Source: Isoetes taiwanensis (taxonomy: Eukaryota > Streptophyta > Lycopodiopsida > Isoetales > Isoetaceae). From it: 64,000 bases of DNA. The notes under the pieces are model-generated. The model made no database searches and was not told the origin of the DNA. It saw only the letters and a program-made list of their open reading frames with translations. Location: positions 307,640-371,639 of the forward strand of contig JAJEKV010000196.1 of NCBI GenBank assembly GCA_021234155.1, read 5' to 3'. Numbering within the stretch: the stretch's first letter is position 1; each line of letters starts with the position of its first letter. Positions 45,500-56,943 of this stretch are shown here, piece after piece. Position numbers and translations under genes: made by a program.

Positions 45500-46140
45500 T
45501 GGTATCAGAGCAATGATCTCGTAAATCCCGGATCATGGCACTTACCATGGCCAATTAGTACTAATGAGGATTAGTTATAGTTGACCTAGAATTTTATTAG
45601 TATTTGGTATGCTACTAACTTCTTGTAGAGTAGGAATTTGCTAAATTGGAGTGCACCATCGAATTCCCGGGACCCAAATTAGCCAAGGTGGACCCGAGTC
45701 AACGCATGAAAAAGTCAATGCACCCCAAGTCAACGATGGGTGCGCGAATGGGCTTTCGTAATTTTAAAATTAAAAAATAAAAATCCAGATGCCCAGAAGC
45801 GCAACCCGTAGAAAATATTTTCCGTCCGTTTTTTTTATACGTATAAAATAAAAAAAAAAAAACTTTTTAAATACATTCTTTTTATATGTTATTTCCGGGT
45901 TGTTTATCTTTCATCCGCTCAAGTTTTTCGCCACCATCGCCAACTCGGAGATGCTCTTGCGCCATCGCCATATCTCAAAACCGAGCTACATCGCCGGACT
46001 TCATCGCTAAACCGCCATAGCATAGCGCCTTGATTTGTCTAGCCGCTTTGCCCTAGCGCCTACATCCATGGCGAACTAGAAACCGTTTCTCTTTCTACCC
46101 GGACCGTCAATGAGCTACTTCTCTTCCTCGTGATGGGTCT
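45500..46140 (+). other. RE3 primer-binding site and leader
   Basis: TGGTATCAGAGC (45,500-45,511) is complementary to the 3' end of initiator Met tRNA. The following 300 bp resemble the reverse complement of 56,570-56,930 (shared: GGCACTTACCATGGCCAA, CTAGAATTTT-like, AGTAGGAATTTGC). An AT-rich run with TACGTATAAAAT (about 45,838-45,849) could serve as a promoter for the ORF that follows. The 80 bp before the primer site do not look like the LTR ends found at 61,394 and 62,346. Confidence 0.65.
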
Positions 46141-46251
46141 TACGGAACCAGTTGCTGAGCAAGACCCTTACCTTGAGGAGTCCGCCGGTTCTTCCTAGAT
46201 GAGCCAATCCCTTTTCCCCTTTTCCATTACTCTGCTCTCTTTTTGCTTAGA

Positions 46252-47236
46252 CTCAACGCCAGAGGGGCCAACTATACCTTACAAGATCGTCCCGACCTGA
46301 CTCAAGTCATTGTCCGGTACATGCCCCATTCAGATATCCTGCTCACACCAGAGGAATTGAATGCCCTGAATCGACGGGAAAGCGGGGCGGGGGTATCGCC
46401 ATAGCGAAGCCCATGACATTGCGAAGCGGGCGAGCAGACGAAGCGACGCGTAGCGGGGCTTCTACTACTTAGGTGATGGGAAGTGCCTCTTCCAGCAGGA
46501 TTTAGTCACTATTCCCCGTTACACTTTTCTCGCTCCTATGAACCAGTTCATATGGGATCCGAGCGTGAACGAGGGCTTGGAGCCCCTTCTGCTTGCCATT
46601 GGACGGGACATGCTTGCTCACCCTGACAGGTACCACGCTGAGCTTCGCCGCCGTGCACATGATCCTCCGGTGATTCCTGACCGCGTTCCCCAAGCACCTG
46701 TTGATCCTGATCCAGTAGTACCTGATCCAGCGGTAACGTCTACGTCTTCCCCAAGAGTCTCCAACTGCAGACGGAAGCAAACTAACGTCAAGAGACAGAG
46801 GAGGACAAATATCGCCGACCGCCTGCAAGATTTGGGGCAACGAACAGGTGAAGAGTCGCGTAAGTTTCGGGAAGACTTGGCCTATTCACGTCGTGTGCCT
46901 CCAGTATATCCTGCCAAAACAATCCGGAAGAATAGGAAGCCGCATCGCTATAGGCCGGGTACGGTAGCATTGCGGGAGATTCGGAAATATCAGAAGTCGA
47001 CAGAGCTTTTGATCCGCAAGTTACCTTTCCAGCGACGTGTGCGGGAGATAGCACAGGAATTTAAGACCGATCTTCGGTTCCAGTTGCTCGGGGTTCTAGC
47101 TTTACAGGAGGCCGCCGAGGCATACCTAGTCTCGATGTTCGAGGATGCGAACCTGTGCGCTATCCACGCCAAGCGCGTCACCATTATGCCGAAGGATCTT
47201 CATCTTGCTCGCAGGATTCGCGGCGAGACGCGTTGA
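46252..47236 (+). CDS. Histone H3-fold fusion ORF inside RE3 leader
   Basis: From the ATG at 46,538 a clean 232-codon frame runs to a stop at 47,236. Residues 1-45 read [32 protein letters not shown]; residues 46-70 are Pro/Asp-rich; 75-130 are basic. Residues about 134-230 (46,937-47,227) are an almost canonical H3 core: [82 protein letters not shown]. Loop 1 is the normal H3 length, so it is not CENH3-like. The usual H3 tail with Lys4, Lys9 and Lys27 is absent. The frame is open upstream to about 46,467 ([20 protein letters not shown]). An earlier block after an acceptor (TTTTGCTTAG, 46,251) reads [20 protein letters not shown], separated by a scrambled GC-rich stretch. It could pack into nucleosomes; function unknown. 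Confidence 0.85.
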
Positions 47237-47402
47237 CGTCTTTTTGTTGTAACACATTCGTGTGTAACATCATTTTTTTGTACAAACTTAGGTATATACA
47301 GTTTTTCAAAAAATATATGCGTATAAAAATTTTGAAAAATTGCAATACGTTTTTTTTTTGAATATTATATTATTAAGGTTGATGTCACTTTTAGGGTTTC
47401 GC

Positions 47403-47412
47403 CTTTTAAAAG
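47403..47412 (+). promoter_or_regulatory. TATA-like site before the second leader ORF
   Basis: CTTTTAAAAG lies in a TTTAGGGTTTCGCCTTTTAAAA context about 90 bp before the ATG at 47,498, followed by a second AGGGTTTC and a pyrimidine-rich leader. This resembles a plant gene 5' region, and suggests the second ORF once had its own promoter. Confidence 0.4.
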
Positions 47413-47497
47413 GAGGATTTCGTTTTAGGGTTTCATTTTTTCCCCTTCCTTCTTTTTCAGTCTTCCTCCTCCTTTGCTTCTTTCGCTTCTTGCTATC

Positions 47498-48942
47498 ATG
47501 GCCTTTTCAGCACCTCTTACCTTTGATGACCGCCTTAGATGGTATGCAGCTGGAGAGCATTGGGATCCCCAGATTCCATATCCTCTCTTGGATCATCAGT
47601 TGTTGTTCTCCATTGACCTCATTGCCAATATGCAGGCTCATTCTGCCTGCGCAGAGTGGTTAGAGTTTTACTTGCACGATATTGTTCCCCTTTGTGTTAC
47701 CATGGGAGAACCTCCAGCACTTTACCTAAGCCACAATCATCGGTGGAGATCTTTGGGTGGAGATCGAGCAACCGAGCAAACTCACAGTATGGCATTATTG
47801 GCCCGTGCCATTCAGCCGCCTACCCTTGCTTTTGGGGACAACCTTCATTTTGAGGCCACTTTTGCTCTTGCCATCCTTATGGACCGGTTTGTTCCAGACG
47901 AACCGCTTCTTCCGGGACAAGGGTCACACGAGGATGACGATGAAGACGATGAGGAAGTCGACCTCACTGATTTCCAGCATTTGCACCAGCTAGCACACGA
48001 AATACCTGAACGAAGTCGGCATCACCTCCGTTTTGGTAGTTTGGAGGCCTTGCCCGTTGTTTGGGTCAATGGTAAGGATTATTTACTTTTTGAGGATATC
48101 CTCGCCATCTATCATGCTTGTGGTATCAAAAAAGGGGGTCATACTCACCTCAAGGTTGAGATTCTTTATCAATTGGCAGAATACTGTATGGATCCTTTTA
48201 TTGACTACACGGATCCTCAGTTACCACCACCAGTCCAGCATGCCTTAAGTTAGCATGCTGAGGGTTTTGATCCCGCTCGCACTCTTTTAGAATTGCGGGA
48301 TTATTTCCTGGAAAATGCACCTCCGGAACCTGATGCTTCTGAGTTTGCCAGCCGCGGACCTCATGTTCGTCCAATGCATCTGGTGGAGGTAGTTGATGTC
48401 CCAGATGATACTGAAGAATCCCTCACAGAGATTTCGCAACAAGAGCGAAGAGAAATCAAGGAAGAAGAGGACGAAGATGCTCTTCCTATGGATCTCGAGA
48501 AGGAAATTCAGCACTTTCGGCCCGATCCTGCGATCTTCGCTTGGGGTAATGCACTTACCCGTTTCTTTCTCTCGACTTTCGACAAGACCAGGTCTTGTTT
48601 TGTGCCCAAAGGTTATCCAAGGAAGCTGAGGCCCGCGTGGTGGGCATTGCGGGCTTTATCGATTCTGGCGGGCCATTTCGAATTTGGCAGCGGCGGGCGG
48701 CCGTCGTTACGGTACATTTTTGCCCGTCATACGGCATTAGGCGCCTTGTGCCGAGGATCGCCGGGCCCCTTATCTATGAGGGTGCTCACGCGGCGCACCG
48801 TTGGCCACTTTTGTCCTCGAGGACTTCACCACCGGCGGGTTTTGCTGCTCATCCGGCCCGGTTGCCTTGCCGCTATCGCCCTCCGGTGGATGCTCCTCCC
48901 AATTCATCGAGGCGGGACCTAGTTCACGAAAATCTTTTGTAA
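47498..48942 (+). pseudogene. Second RE3 leader ORF, unknown protein
   Basis: The start at 47,498 (ATCATGGCC context) gives MAFSAPLTFDDRLRWYAAGE, LLFSIDLIANMQAHSACAEW, PPALYLSHNHRWRSLGG, LHFEATFALAILMDRFVPDE, then an acidic run (EDDDEDDEEVDL), WVNGKDYLLFEDILAIYHAC and LKVEILYQLAEYC. A single TAG at 48,251 interrupts; the same frame continues FDPARTLLELRDYFLENAPP and a second acidic segment to about 48,600. A shift then leads to a frame ending NSSRRDLVHENLL at 48,942. Originally it was probably about 480 residues. No catalytic motif or known family is recognised. It is transcribed in the same direction as, and lies between, the H3-fold ORF and gag. Confidence 0.6.
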
Positions 48943-49156
48943 TTTCTTAAGTTTACGGATGTAGCCTTCGGGCAATTTTGTTGATTACTAAATACGTTTA
49001 TTTTATATCATCAAACTTATGCCGTACTTTGTGCCCTTCTTTTCTGAGTAATTAGTTGTTCTAGATCATTGCTGTATATGTTGTTTCAATTTTCGTGAAC
49101 TTTGAATACTGCATATACAAGTTCTATCTAAATACAACTACTTCTCTTTTGTATAG

Positions 49157-50560
49157 GCCATCCAGATGAACGCTTGTTTCGGCAACAACTTGCCGATATA
49201 CACGCCTACGTGCTTCAACAACCACGGGCGTCGGAAGGCATGCCAAATATTGGACCTTTGGACAGATATCAGCCTCCTAGCCAGGGGGAGAACGTGGTCC
49301 AGCCACCGCCATCACCACGTGCTAGCAATGTCAGTCACCGTGGGCATCATCGCCATCAGGACCGCCGACATGATGGGGATCACAGCAGACACCACCGTCA
49401 GCACCGTCATCACGATGGTAACCAGGATCAGTACAATCCAGATGGTCGTCGGCTTAGGCATGCTGATGCGGGTGGAGATGGAGATGGTGATGGGTCCGAC
49501 GATGAAAGGCGTCACCGACATGGAAGGGACCATAGACGGCCTCACAGGGATGGTCGTCGTGACAGAAGACGATGTGGTCAAGTTCCAGTTCAGATTCTTC
49601 CGACTCAAATGTTTCCACAGATTTGGAATCTGATGCTACTCGTGCAGGCCACGGGGACTATCGAGGAAGAATGTGAATCTTTGCCATGGCCAATGCGGAA
49701 GAAACGAAAAAACTTTCACAGTTCACAGGAGACGGCCGCACAGGAATCCAAGCCGAAGCATGGTTGGATGAGATGCGAGAGTTTGGCCAGTTCCACAGGA
49801 TGACGGATGCAGATATGGGTAGGGTCGCAACGGCTAATCTAACCTTTGCTTGCTTTCGTGATCGGTGGAAGGGGAAGCTTCGGCGCTCTCGAGTCTCTAG
49901 GACAAAGTGTCCATTTAAGAGGTTTGGCAAGGCATTTAAGCATCACTTTGTTCCTCGTGCCAAAGAGATGCCGGCGATTCGAGGCTCTACGAGGTTCGAC
50001 AAAAGAACATGTCGGTACAGGAGTACACTAATGAGTTTATGCGGCTGCGTCTGTATGAGCCCAAAATGACAGAGCGCCGTGCAGTGGAAGGCTATGTGGA
50101 GGGGTTATCAGATAACTTGCGTAGCATGGTTCGTGCTTTGGGCCCCAGAACTGTTGCGGATGCCGAGGAGAAGGCTTTGAGCTTGGCGGAAGGGCCGGGA
50201 CAATCATCCCGGGGTAAAGCTCCTGATTACACTCCCACCACCAGTAAGCCTTATGTTCCCTATCGGCAAAGGTCTCCAGGGCCGAATTATGCACAGCAAG
50301 CTCCGCCAGCTCCAGAAAAGCGGGTCACTTTTAATGCACCTCCTAGGGTGCCATTGGATCATTTGCTTTCGGGCTGAGCGGAACGGATGAGGAATTTGAT
50401 ACAGACAGTCACTTCCGAAGATAGAGCCCGGGGTTGTGAGAACAACTCCTGTTTCCGTTGTTTTCAACCAGGCCACAGGATGCAGGAATGTCCACGGCTC
50501 ACGGCTATGGCACAAGCGGCGCTTGTTCGAATGGATTTTGATAATTACGCCGACTTTGCT
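49157..50560 (+). pseudogene. RE3 gag with zinc knuckle, broken
   Basis: A good splice acceptor (CTCTTTTGTATAG at about 49,157) precedes HPDERLFRQQLADIHAYVLQ, then a His/Arg/Asp-rich region (GHHRHQDRRHDGDHSRHHRQ). The gag core follows in another frame from about 49,690 (LSQFTGDGRTGIQAEAWLDE, FKRFGKAFKHHFVPRAKE), then, shifted again, MSVQEYTNEFMRLRLYEPKM and VEGYVEGLSDNLRSMV from 50,009. After an in-frame TGA at 50,378 comes an intact zinc knuckle CFRCFQPGHRMQECP (about 50,450-50,500). The acceptor suggests that the upstream ORFs may be removed by splicing to express gag. Confidence 0.85.
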
Positions 50561-51149
50561 GATATTCCTCAATACGAGCCCGAAGATTATATACAAGGTC
50601 AGTGTAAAATTTTTGCTGCTATTGGCCCGACCAAGCGAGAAAGTCAACTGCGATTATTTTCACTTTGTTGGCACCATAGATTCCAAGCCCTTTGTTGTTT
50701 TGTTGGATTGTGGTAGTACCCACAATTTTGTCTCTCCACGAGTTTCCAATATTTTACAGTTTAGGGTCCTGCATTCTAAACTGCGACCTGTGATGTTGGC
50801 AAGTGGTGCTATCCGTTATACAAGGGGACAGCGTCTGAATTTGGATGTTCAGTTGCCCAATGCATCCACTTCTTTTGGTGCCGAAGTCATGGATATTGGT
50901 GGTTATGACTTGATCATTGGCATGGAATTCTTGACTCTAGCAAATGCTATCATTGACTGTGCAAAACACACGGTGACGTTTGATACAGCTGAAGGCAAAC
51001 GCGTCACTATTGCAGGTAAGCCGCTTACGCCTGTCATGCAATGTATTTCTATGAGGCAATTATGCAAGGCATTTAAAAAGAACCAGGTTGCTTATTTGGT
51101 TAAGCTTAATGCTATTGCTGCCCCATCCAAGCATGCCTCAACCTATTAG
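50561..51149 (+). pseudogene. RE3 aspartic protease
   Basis: Reads TIDSKPFVVLLDCGSTHNFV (catalytic D-C-G, variant of D-S/T-G), VMLASGAIRYTRGQRLNLDV, FGAEVMDIGGYDLIIGMEFL and MQCISMRQLCKAFKKNQVAY. The frame from 50,436 is open to 51,149, where it shifts into the RT frame (from about 51,120). The same order is seen in RE2. Confidence 0.88.
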
Positions 51150-52497
51150 GGACTTGTTGCATGAGTTTCAGGATTTGTTTCCTGACAACATACATCAGTT
51201 GCCACCATTCCGTGGAGTGGAATGCGAGATCACCTTGGAGCCGCACACTCAACCTCCAAGTAAGGCACCTTACAGATTATCTTCCCCGGAGTTAGCGGAG
51301 TTAAAGAAGCAGTTGCAAGAACTTCTTGACTTGGGATTTATTTGACCGAGTGTCTCACCTTTTGGGGCACCGATTCTTTTTGTCAAGAAGAAGGATGGTT
51401 CTATGAGGATGTGTATTGATTATCGCCAGCTTAATAAGCATACCATCAAGAACCGTTACGCTCTGCCTCGTCCTGATGACCTCATGGATCAGTTGCAAGG
51501 TGCTAAGTATTTTTCAAAGATTGATTTGCGATCGGGATATCATCAGATTCACATTAAAGAAGACGACATCCATAAGTCGGCTTTCAGAACACGGTATGGC
51601 CATTATGAGTTCACAGTTATGCCTTTTGGTCTTACTAATGCTCCCGCGGTTTTCATGCGGTTGATGAATGATGTGTTCCGTCAGTATTTGGATGATTTCA
51701 TCGTTATCTTCTTTGATGATATTCTAATCTACAGTAAGACTCTTGAAGAGCATACTCATCACCTGCGGTTAGCTCTTCAGAAGCTTCGGAGACATCAGCT
51801 CTTTGCTAAGTTCTCCAAATGTAAGTTTGCAGCCACGGAAGTGGAGTATCTTGGTCATATTGTCTCTGCTGAGGTCATTTCTACAGATCCCTCTAAGATT
51901 GAAGCTGTTCAGGGATGGCCTGCTCCTCAGAATGTCTCGGAAGTCAGAAGCTTCTTAGGCTTGGCAGGTTATTATCGCAAATTTGTAAAGGGGTTTGCTG
52001 AGTTAGTTGCACCTTTGACAAATTTGACCAAGAACCAACTGGTTCGGGATTGGGCTTTGCATTGGAGAGAGAATGTTCAATCCTGTTTTCAGAAATTGAA
52101 GGATGCTTTGATTTCTGCGCCAGTCCTTACACTTCCAGATCCGGAACTCGATAAGTTGGTTGCCACAGATGCTAGCGATGTTGCTACAGGTGGAGTTCTT
52201 ATGCAGGAAAGTCGGGTGATTGCTTATGATTCCAAGAAGTTAAATCCTGCACATCAGAACTACCCCACACATGACAAGGAGCTTTTGGCTATTGTCCATG
52301 CCTTGCGTATCTGGCGCCATTACTTATTGGGTCGGCCATTTCAACTGGATACTGATCATCAGAGTCTCCAGTATATCTTCACTCAGCCCAACTTGAATTT
52401 GCGGCAGCGGAGATGGATGGAGTTCCTTGAAGAGTATGAATTTCAGATAGTCTATAAGCCTGGTAAGCACAATGTCTATAAGCCTGGTAAGCACACT
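51120..52497 (+). pseudogene. RE3 reverse transcriptase and RNase H
   Basis: RT: SKAPYRLSSPELAELKKQLQ, then a TGA at 51,343 where related elements have Arg (a CGA to TGA change), then [58 protein letters not shown] and [17 protein letters not shown] (catalytic DD intact, near 51,715). RNase [41 protein letters not shown] and [12 protein letters not shown], so the acidic residues are retained. The frame is open for more than 350 codons. It ends in a 24-bp duplication (VYKPGKHN repeated) and breaks at 52,497, where RE4 LTR sequence starts. Confidence 0.95.
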
Positions 52498-53181
52498 GAA
52501 CCTTCATCAAAGAGGAACAGCCCGGGAGGGCTCTTATGCACAGGCTGCATAGGGATCTACAGGGATCTATCTAGGCTAGAACCTACTCCTAATAAGCTTT
52601 CAGGCCTCTACCCATCCCTTACCCCATTAACTAAGGAAAGGTGCAACAGCAATACCAACAGAATAGAACAGAGAACATCATCATCATCATAGAATAGAAT
52701 AGCGAAATACTCCATAAAACGAATACAAGGGTCAGTGTAAAGACAAAGAATCATGACAAACTAACCGGAACATCCACTGGATGCATGGAGACTAGATCAG
52801 AGGATGGAGAAGAGCTCGAATCTGCTGATCCAGGTGATGGCAAGCGCCAGAGTTCTCGAACCCTTGGCTGGGTGCTGGGTGCTGGCGCCAGAGCTCTGCT
52901 GCCCAAGTCGAAATTGGGGCAAAAAGGCAGATCTAGGATCTGGTCCCTTTTATGCATGCTCCTGGCCCTTCGATTGGGCCACGTGTCACCACCTTAATTA
53001 ATTAAGTGTCACCACATTAATTAATTAAGTGTAACAAACCTAACATGTTAGTACAATGTTAATGTTAACATATCAAGTTAGACTAACATGTTAACATAAC
53101 AAGTACCTCTTGGGCCGTAGGTCGGTGACGTGTCACGTATGATACAGTATTTATACCCGTATACTTACGGGGAACGTCACA
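52498..53181 (-). repeat. RE4 3' LTR, truncated
   Basis: Matches 57,788-58,474 closely; about 845 bp of the LTR (the equivalent of 56,944-57,787) is missing. In minus sense it starts TGTGACGTTCCCCGTAAGTA and contains a TATA-like GGTATAAATAC about 30 bp in. The cut edge at 52,498 joins directly to the RNase H end of RE3. Confidence 0.9.
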
Positions 53182-56100
53182 TTCTCCCCCCCTTAAAAAA
53201 AATAATGTTGTCCTCAGCATTAGGAAGGGTCTACCACTGTTAGGGGGTCAAGAGCCGTATAACCACACAAAGTGATTGTAACAAGGGATAAAGAAATTAA
53301 ATTAAGATTATGAATGCCAACCCAAAGGTGAGGCGAAGAAAAAGACACGCTTACGCACAACCACCAAGAGTGCTTAACTCAAAGGTCAAGATAAGGTAAA
53401 AAAAAATTGGGTAACGAGAAGGCCAATTATAGACATAGGAATTAAGCACAGGGATAGAAAAAGTATATACAGAACGGAAGCATGAGAGAACTAACTGTAA
53501 TTACTTAATAAGGTCTAGACCCGTTAGTATCGATAACATATTACATGTTACCATAAGGGAAAATTGTTGGCATATTGAAAAGGCGAAACATATTGGAAGA
53601 AGTCCAATATGAGTTGTGGATATGACTCAATAAAGTGAGGGAAATAAAACAATTCCCAGATTCTGAAAAGAATAGGATGGTGAAATCATTAGCTGCACAA
53701 AAGTATCATCGTCAAAGTGATCAATTTTGAAAATGACGTTCGTGTGCAGGGAGATTTTAAATTACACAAAAAAATACCATGTTCAAAATGAGCAGTTTTG
53801 AAAATGATATTCATGTACAATTCATAAGTGCTATTTTGATTTTGATATTACTACACCTAGCGTAAAACACTGAATTTATACAGGAGTGTATAAGACAAGA
53901 TGTAGATGAGTGGTTGGTACTATGTATGTTATAACGTAACATACCTATGATACAATTAACTTGATATACATTTCTAAAGGATGAGGGTTGAATGGAATAT
54001 TTAATATCCCAATCATGGACAGAGTTTGAGAGAAACAATGGGAATGTAATCTTATTATAGATACATGCCGAGACAAGGAGTAAAAACAAAGGGGCGATGT
54101 ATGATGACGGGTCCGAAGAAAGTAGTGACCCGGGAAGATGGGTAACAATGTTGGTCAATTGTATGCCCAACATACGTGGTAAGCAAGAAGGCATGGTTGG
54201 CATGCGATCTCCTATTTAGATCGAACAATTTCCTAAAGAAGACAGGGTAACATGATTATGGTGCTATTGTTCAGAATGAGATGCCAACAATATCACCTGA
54301 GGATTCCTAGAATAGGCAATTACATTTTCTATTAAGCCTTGGAAGGATTAAGAATCTCAAGAGATTCCGAATATTGAGGGAAATTTTAGTTTCCCTACAG
54401 GACAGAGGTTGATTATGAATGGTGACATCACAGTAAGAGCTGACACGGGTAGACGCTACTAGGTGATAACCTTCCATTCACATGGATTGTATGATAGAAG
54501 AAGAAATTTTAAGATTTATTAAACACAACATGTTATATACACAAGATGTGCGTAATATATCTATCGGTTTCTTCAGAAGACTGTCAGGGTGGCTGCATGA
54601 TTGAGGTAACAAGAATCATAAATTCTTGTACTACGAGCAATTAAAGGTTAGCGAAACTTCGAAGATAAGGATCATGTCATGTCCATACCTAGACATGCCG
54701 ACGGAGATAGGGGTTGCCTAGAGAGTCGTGTCTAAGATAATACATTATAGTTACACGGCCGCGTGTAACCCATAAAAGATAAGGTAGAGACTACACTCAA
54801 GTCTGGATAGGAGTCAAGACGAAAGGTATCGGTTCGAATAGATAACAAATAACTTATCTCAAGTATTTGGTTTGGGCTCTATTCAAGGGTTCCGATAATG
54901 GCAGAAAGAAGAGATTAAGGACGACTCTTATAATTATACCCTGAGGTATAATCCCAAAGAGATGAGGTCATACTAGATTGAAGTGCCAGAATAACATTCC
55001 CTAGGGAACCATAGGGTAGATGTCAGAATGGATGGCGATCACACGTTATATAACGTGCAAAAAAAAAAAAAAAGGACATATAGAAGGGACCAAGTAAGAA
55101 TTAGGGTCCGCATTACAAGAGAAATAACAGGCCCATAACAAAATTCAAGGCGCATTACTTTAGAAAAGATGGCAAGAGCGAGGCCGCAATTGGTTCTGAG
55201 GGATTGGTTACGAAATCCCAATAAGGATTTAGAATGACGGCTATGAAAATGCGAGCAGATGTTGGCTACAACATCGAGTTGATACCAAGAGGGCAGGATA
55301 ACCATTAACGAATGCATCCAAAAAGAATGTCGTATGGTAGGTGACGGGTAGAATGACTCAGGGTCAAAGTGCCAACTCCAAGAGATAATAATAGACTTTC
55401 CTCAAGGTTACAAAAGGGCAAGGAAAGAGAATGAAGGGATCTCATAAAACTAGGTGGAAGTGGACCGAAAAAGCGGATTCACGACATACCGAAGGAAGGA
55501 GAATCCCAGACAAGAGAGACGACCAATATCGAACAAGAAGTTCGATGACAGAAACTTGGGTGTTCTATTGGAGCATACCTCATTGTTGACGAAGCGAAGC
55601 CAGCATACCTCGTTAATAATGAAGCAAGGCCAAGACAAAGGGCTTATCACGTTGTAATTCTTAAGGACAATATAGAATTTAGTCAGTGGGTTATCCACAT
55701 CATTTACAGGTTGTGGTAGACTGGCAGAAAGTATACCCCATGTACCATAGGGAATACCCACTAGGTATGGTAACTGACCGAGCCATCGAGAGCACGGCAA
55801 CGGTACCAGAAAGACACGACAGTGGCTATAGGTTGGTTCATCGAAAAACCAACGCTTGGTCAGCGGTGGTGTAAAATTCACGGTGGTTCTTCCACAGTAA
55901 TCCAGGAGTGGCAGACATGACAAAGTACTGGTAAAATACCAAGTACAGACTGGAGAGACGTGTAGTTGACATTTGTAACAAATGACAACAACAGCTAACG
56001 TAAAGTGACTTCCTAAAAAGTCAATTGCATGAACACTGCTGGGTCACGAGGATAGTATAACCATGGTAAATAACCTGGTTAATAAGACTGGAGACTTGCA

Positions 56101-56930
56101 CGTAGAAGTGTTCATGTGAAGACATAGTTCACCAGAGAGATGTGGTCCCTGACAAGATGTAAGGTTGGAACAAGATAATACCCCTAGGTAATCAAAGAAA
56201 CGACACATTCTCTCCCCCTTGACAGGAATGATATAGACAAGGACTACTAAAGCAGATTTAGCCCATCCTTAGAAGGGTTATTCTATACGCGAGAAGTAGG
56301 TGACTATGGGAAAGCGAGCTTTCAAGCTCGGTGGTTATCCTTGCACTGAGTGCTGATGGAAAGATCCCTTCTTCACGGTATAAGGAGTTGACGAGGAATA
56401 GAGGAGGACACTCACCTAGGTAAACGAAGCTATGGGTACGTCGGCTATGGCAGGCGAAGCTCAAGGTATGCCGGCTATGGACGCCACAAGCCGCTGCTGC
56501 ATTACCTGAAGTTCGGCACTCCAACAACTTGGGTCTGATTAAGAACAACAAGAGACATTCAATTGGAAAATAAATCCGGGGTTAGACTTAAAAGAAACAA
56601 GCGGACAGAAAAAAAAATTTAATTTTTTTTTTTTTTTTTATTCAGAGTTGGGGATTTCGATTTTTATTTTTTTATTTTAAAATTCGGATTCCCCATCTGC
56701 GAATAACTTTGACTTTAACCCAGCTGACTTTGTCCAGCGTTGACTCGGGTCTCCCTTAGCTAAATCAGGTACTGGGAACTCGATGGTGACCTCCAATTTG
56801 GCAAATTCCTACTCTACAAGGGGTTAGTAGCATACAAGACACTAAGAAAACTCTAGGTCAATTCTAACTAACGGAAATTAGTACTACTTGGCCATGGTAA
56901 GTGCCATGATCTTGGTCTACCAAGATCATC
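53182..56930 (-). other. RE4 internal region, noncoding
   Basis: Begins, in plus reading, with the complement of a polypurine tract (53,182-53,195). No retroelement protein is visible. Open frames up to 157 codons (55,450-55,923, minus) have no recognisable motif. A second polypurine/LTR-start-like junction (complement of GGGGGAGAGAATGTGTCG) lies at 56,199-56,216, suggesting that a further element or a recombined piece is included. The part at 56,570-56,930 is the leader shared with RE3. Confidence 0.6.
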
Positions 56931-56942
56931 GCTCTGATACCA
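56931..56942 (-). other. RE4 primer-binding site
   Basis: GCTCTGATACCA on the plus strand is TGGTATCAGAGC on the minus strand, pairing with initiator Met tRNA. It is one base from the LTR end (…CATCACA in minus sense), the normal spacing. Confidence 0.9.
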
Positions 56943-56943
56943 C

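Noticed and set aside
46937-47227. H3-fold ORF as a CENH3 gene
   Set aside because: Loop 1 (FKTDLRFQ) lacks the extra residue typical of CENH3, and the C-terminus is of canonical H3 type.
49312-49608. Minus-strand frame over the gag leader
   Set aside because: It is the complement of the His/Arg/Asp-rich gag region and has only Ile/Thr/Val low complexity.
55450-55923. 157-codon minus-strand frame in RE4
   Set aside because: No retroelement or host motif and no start context; it is the longest chance frame in a noncoding interior.
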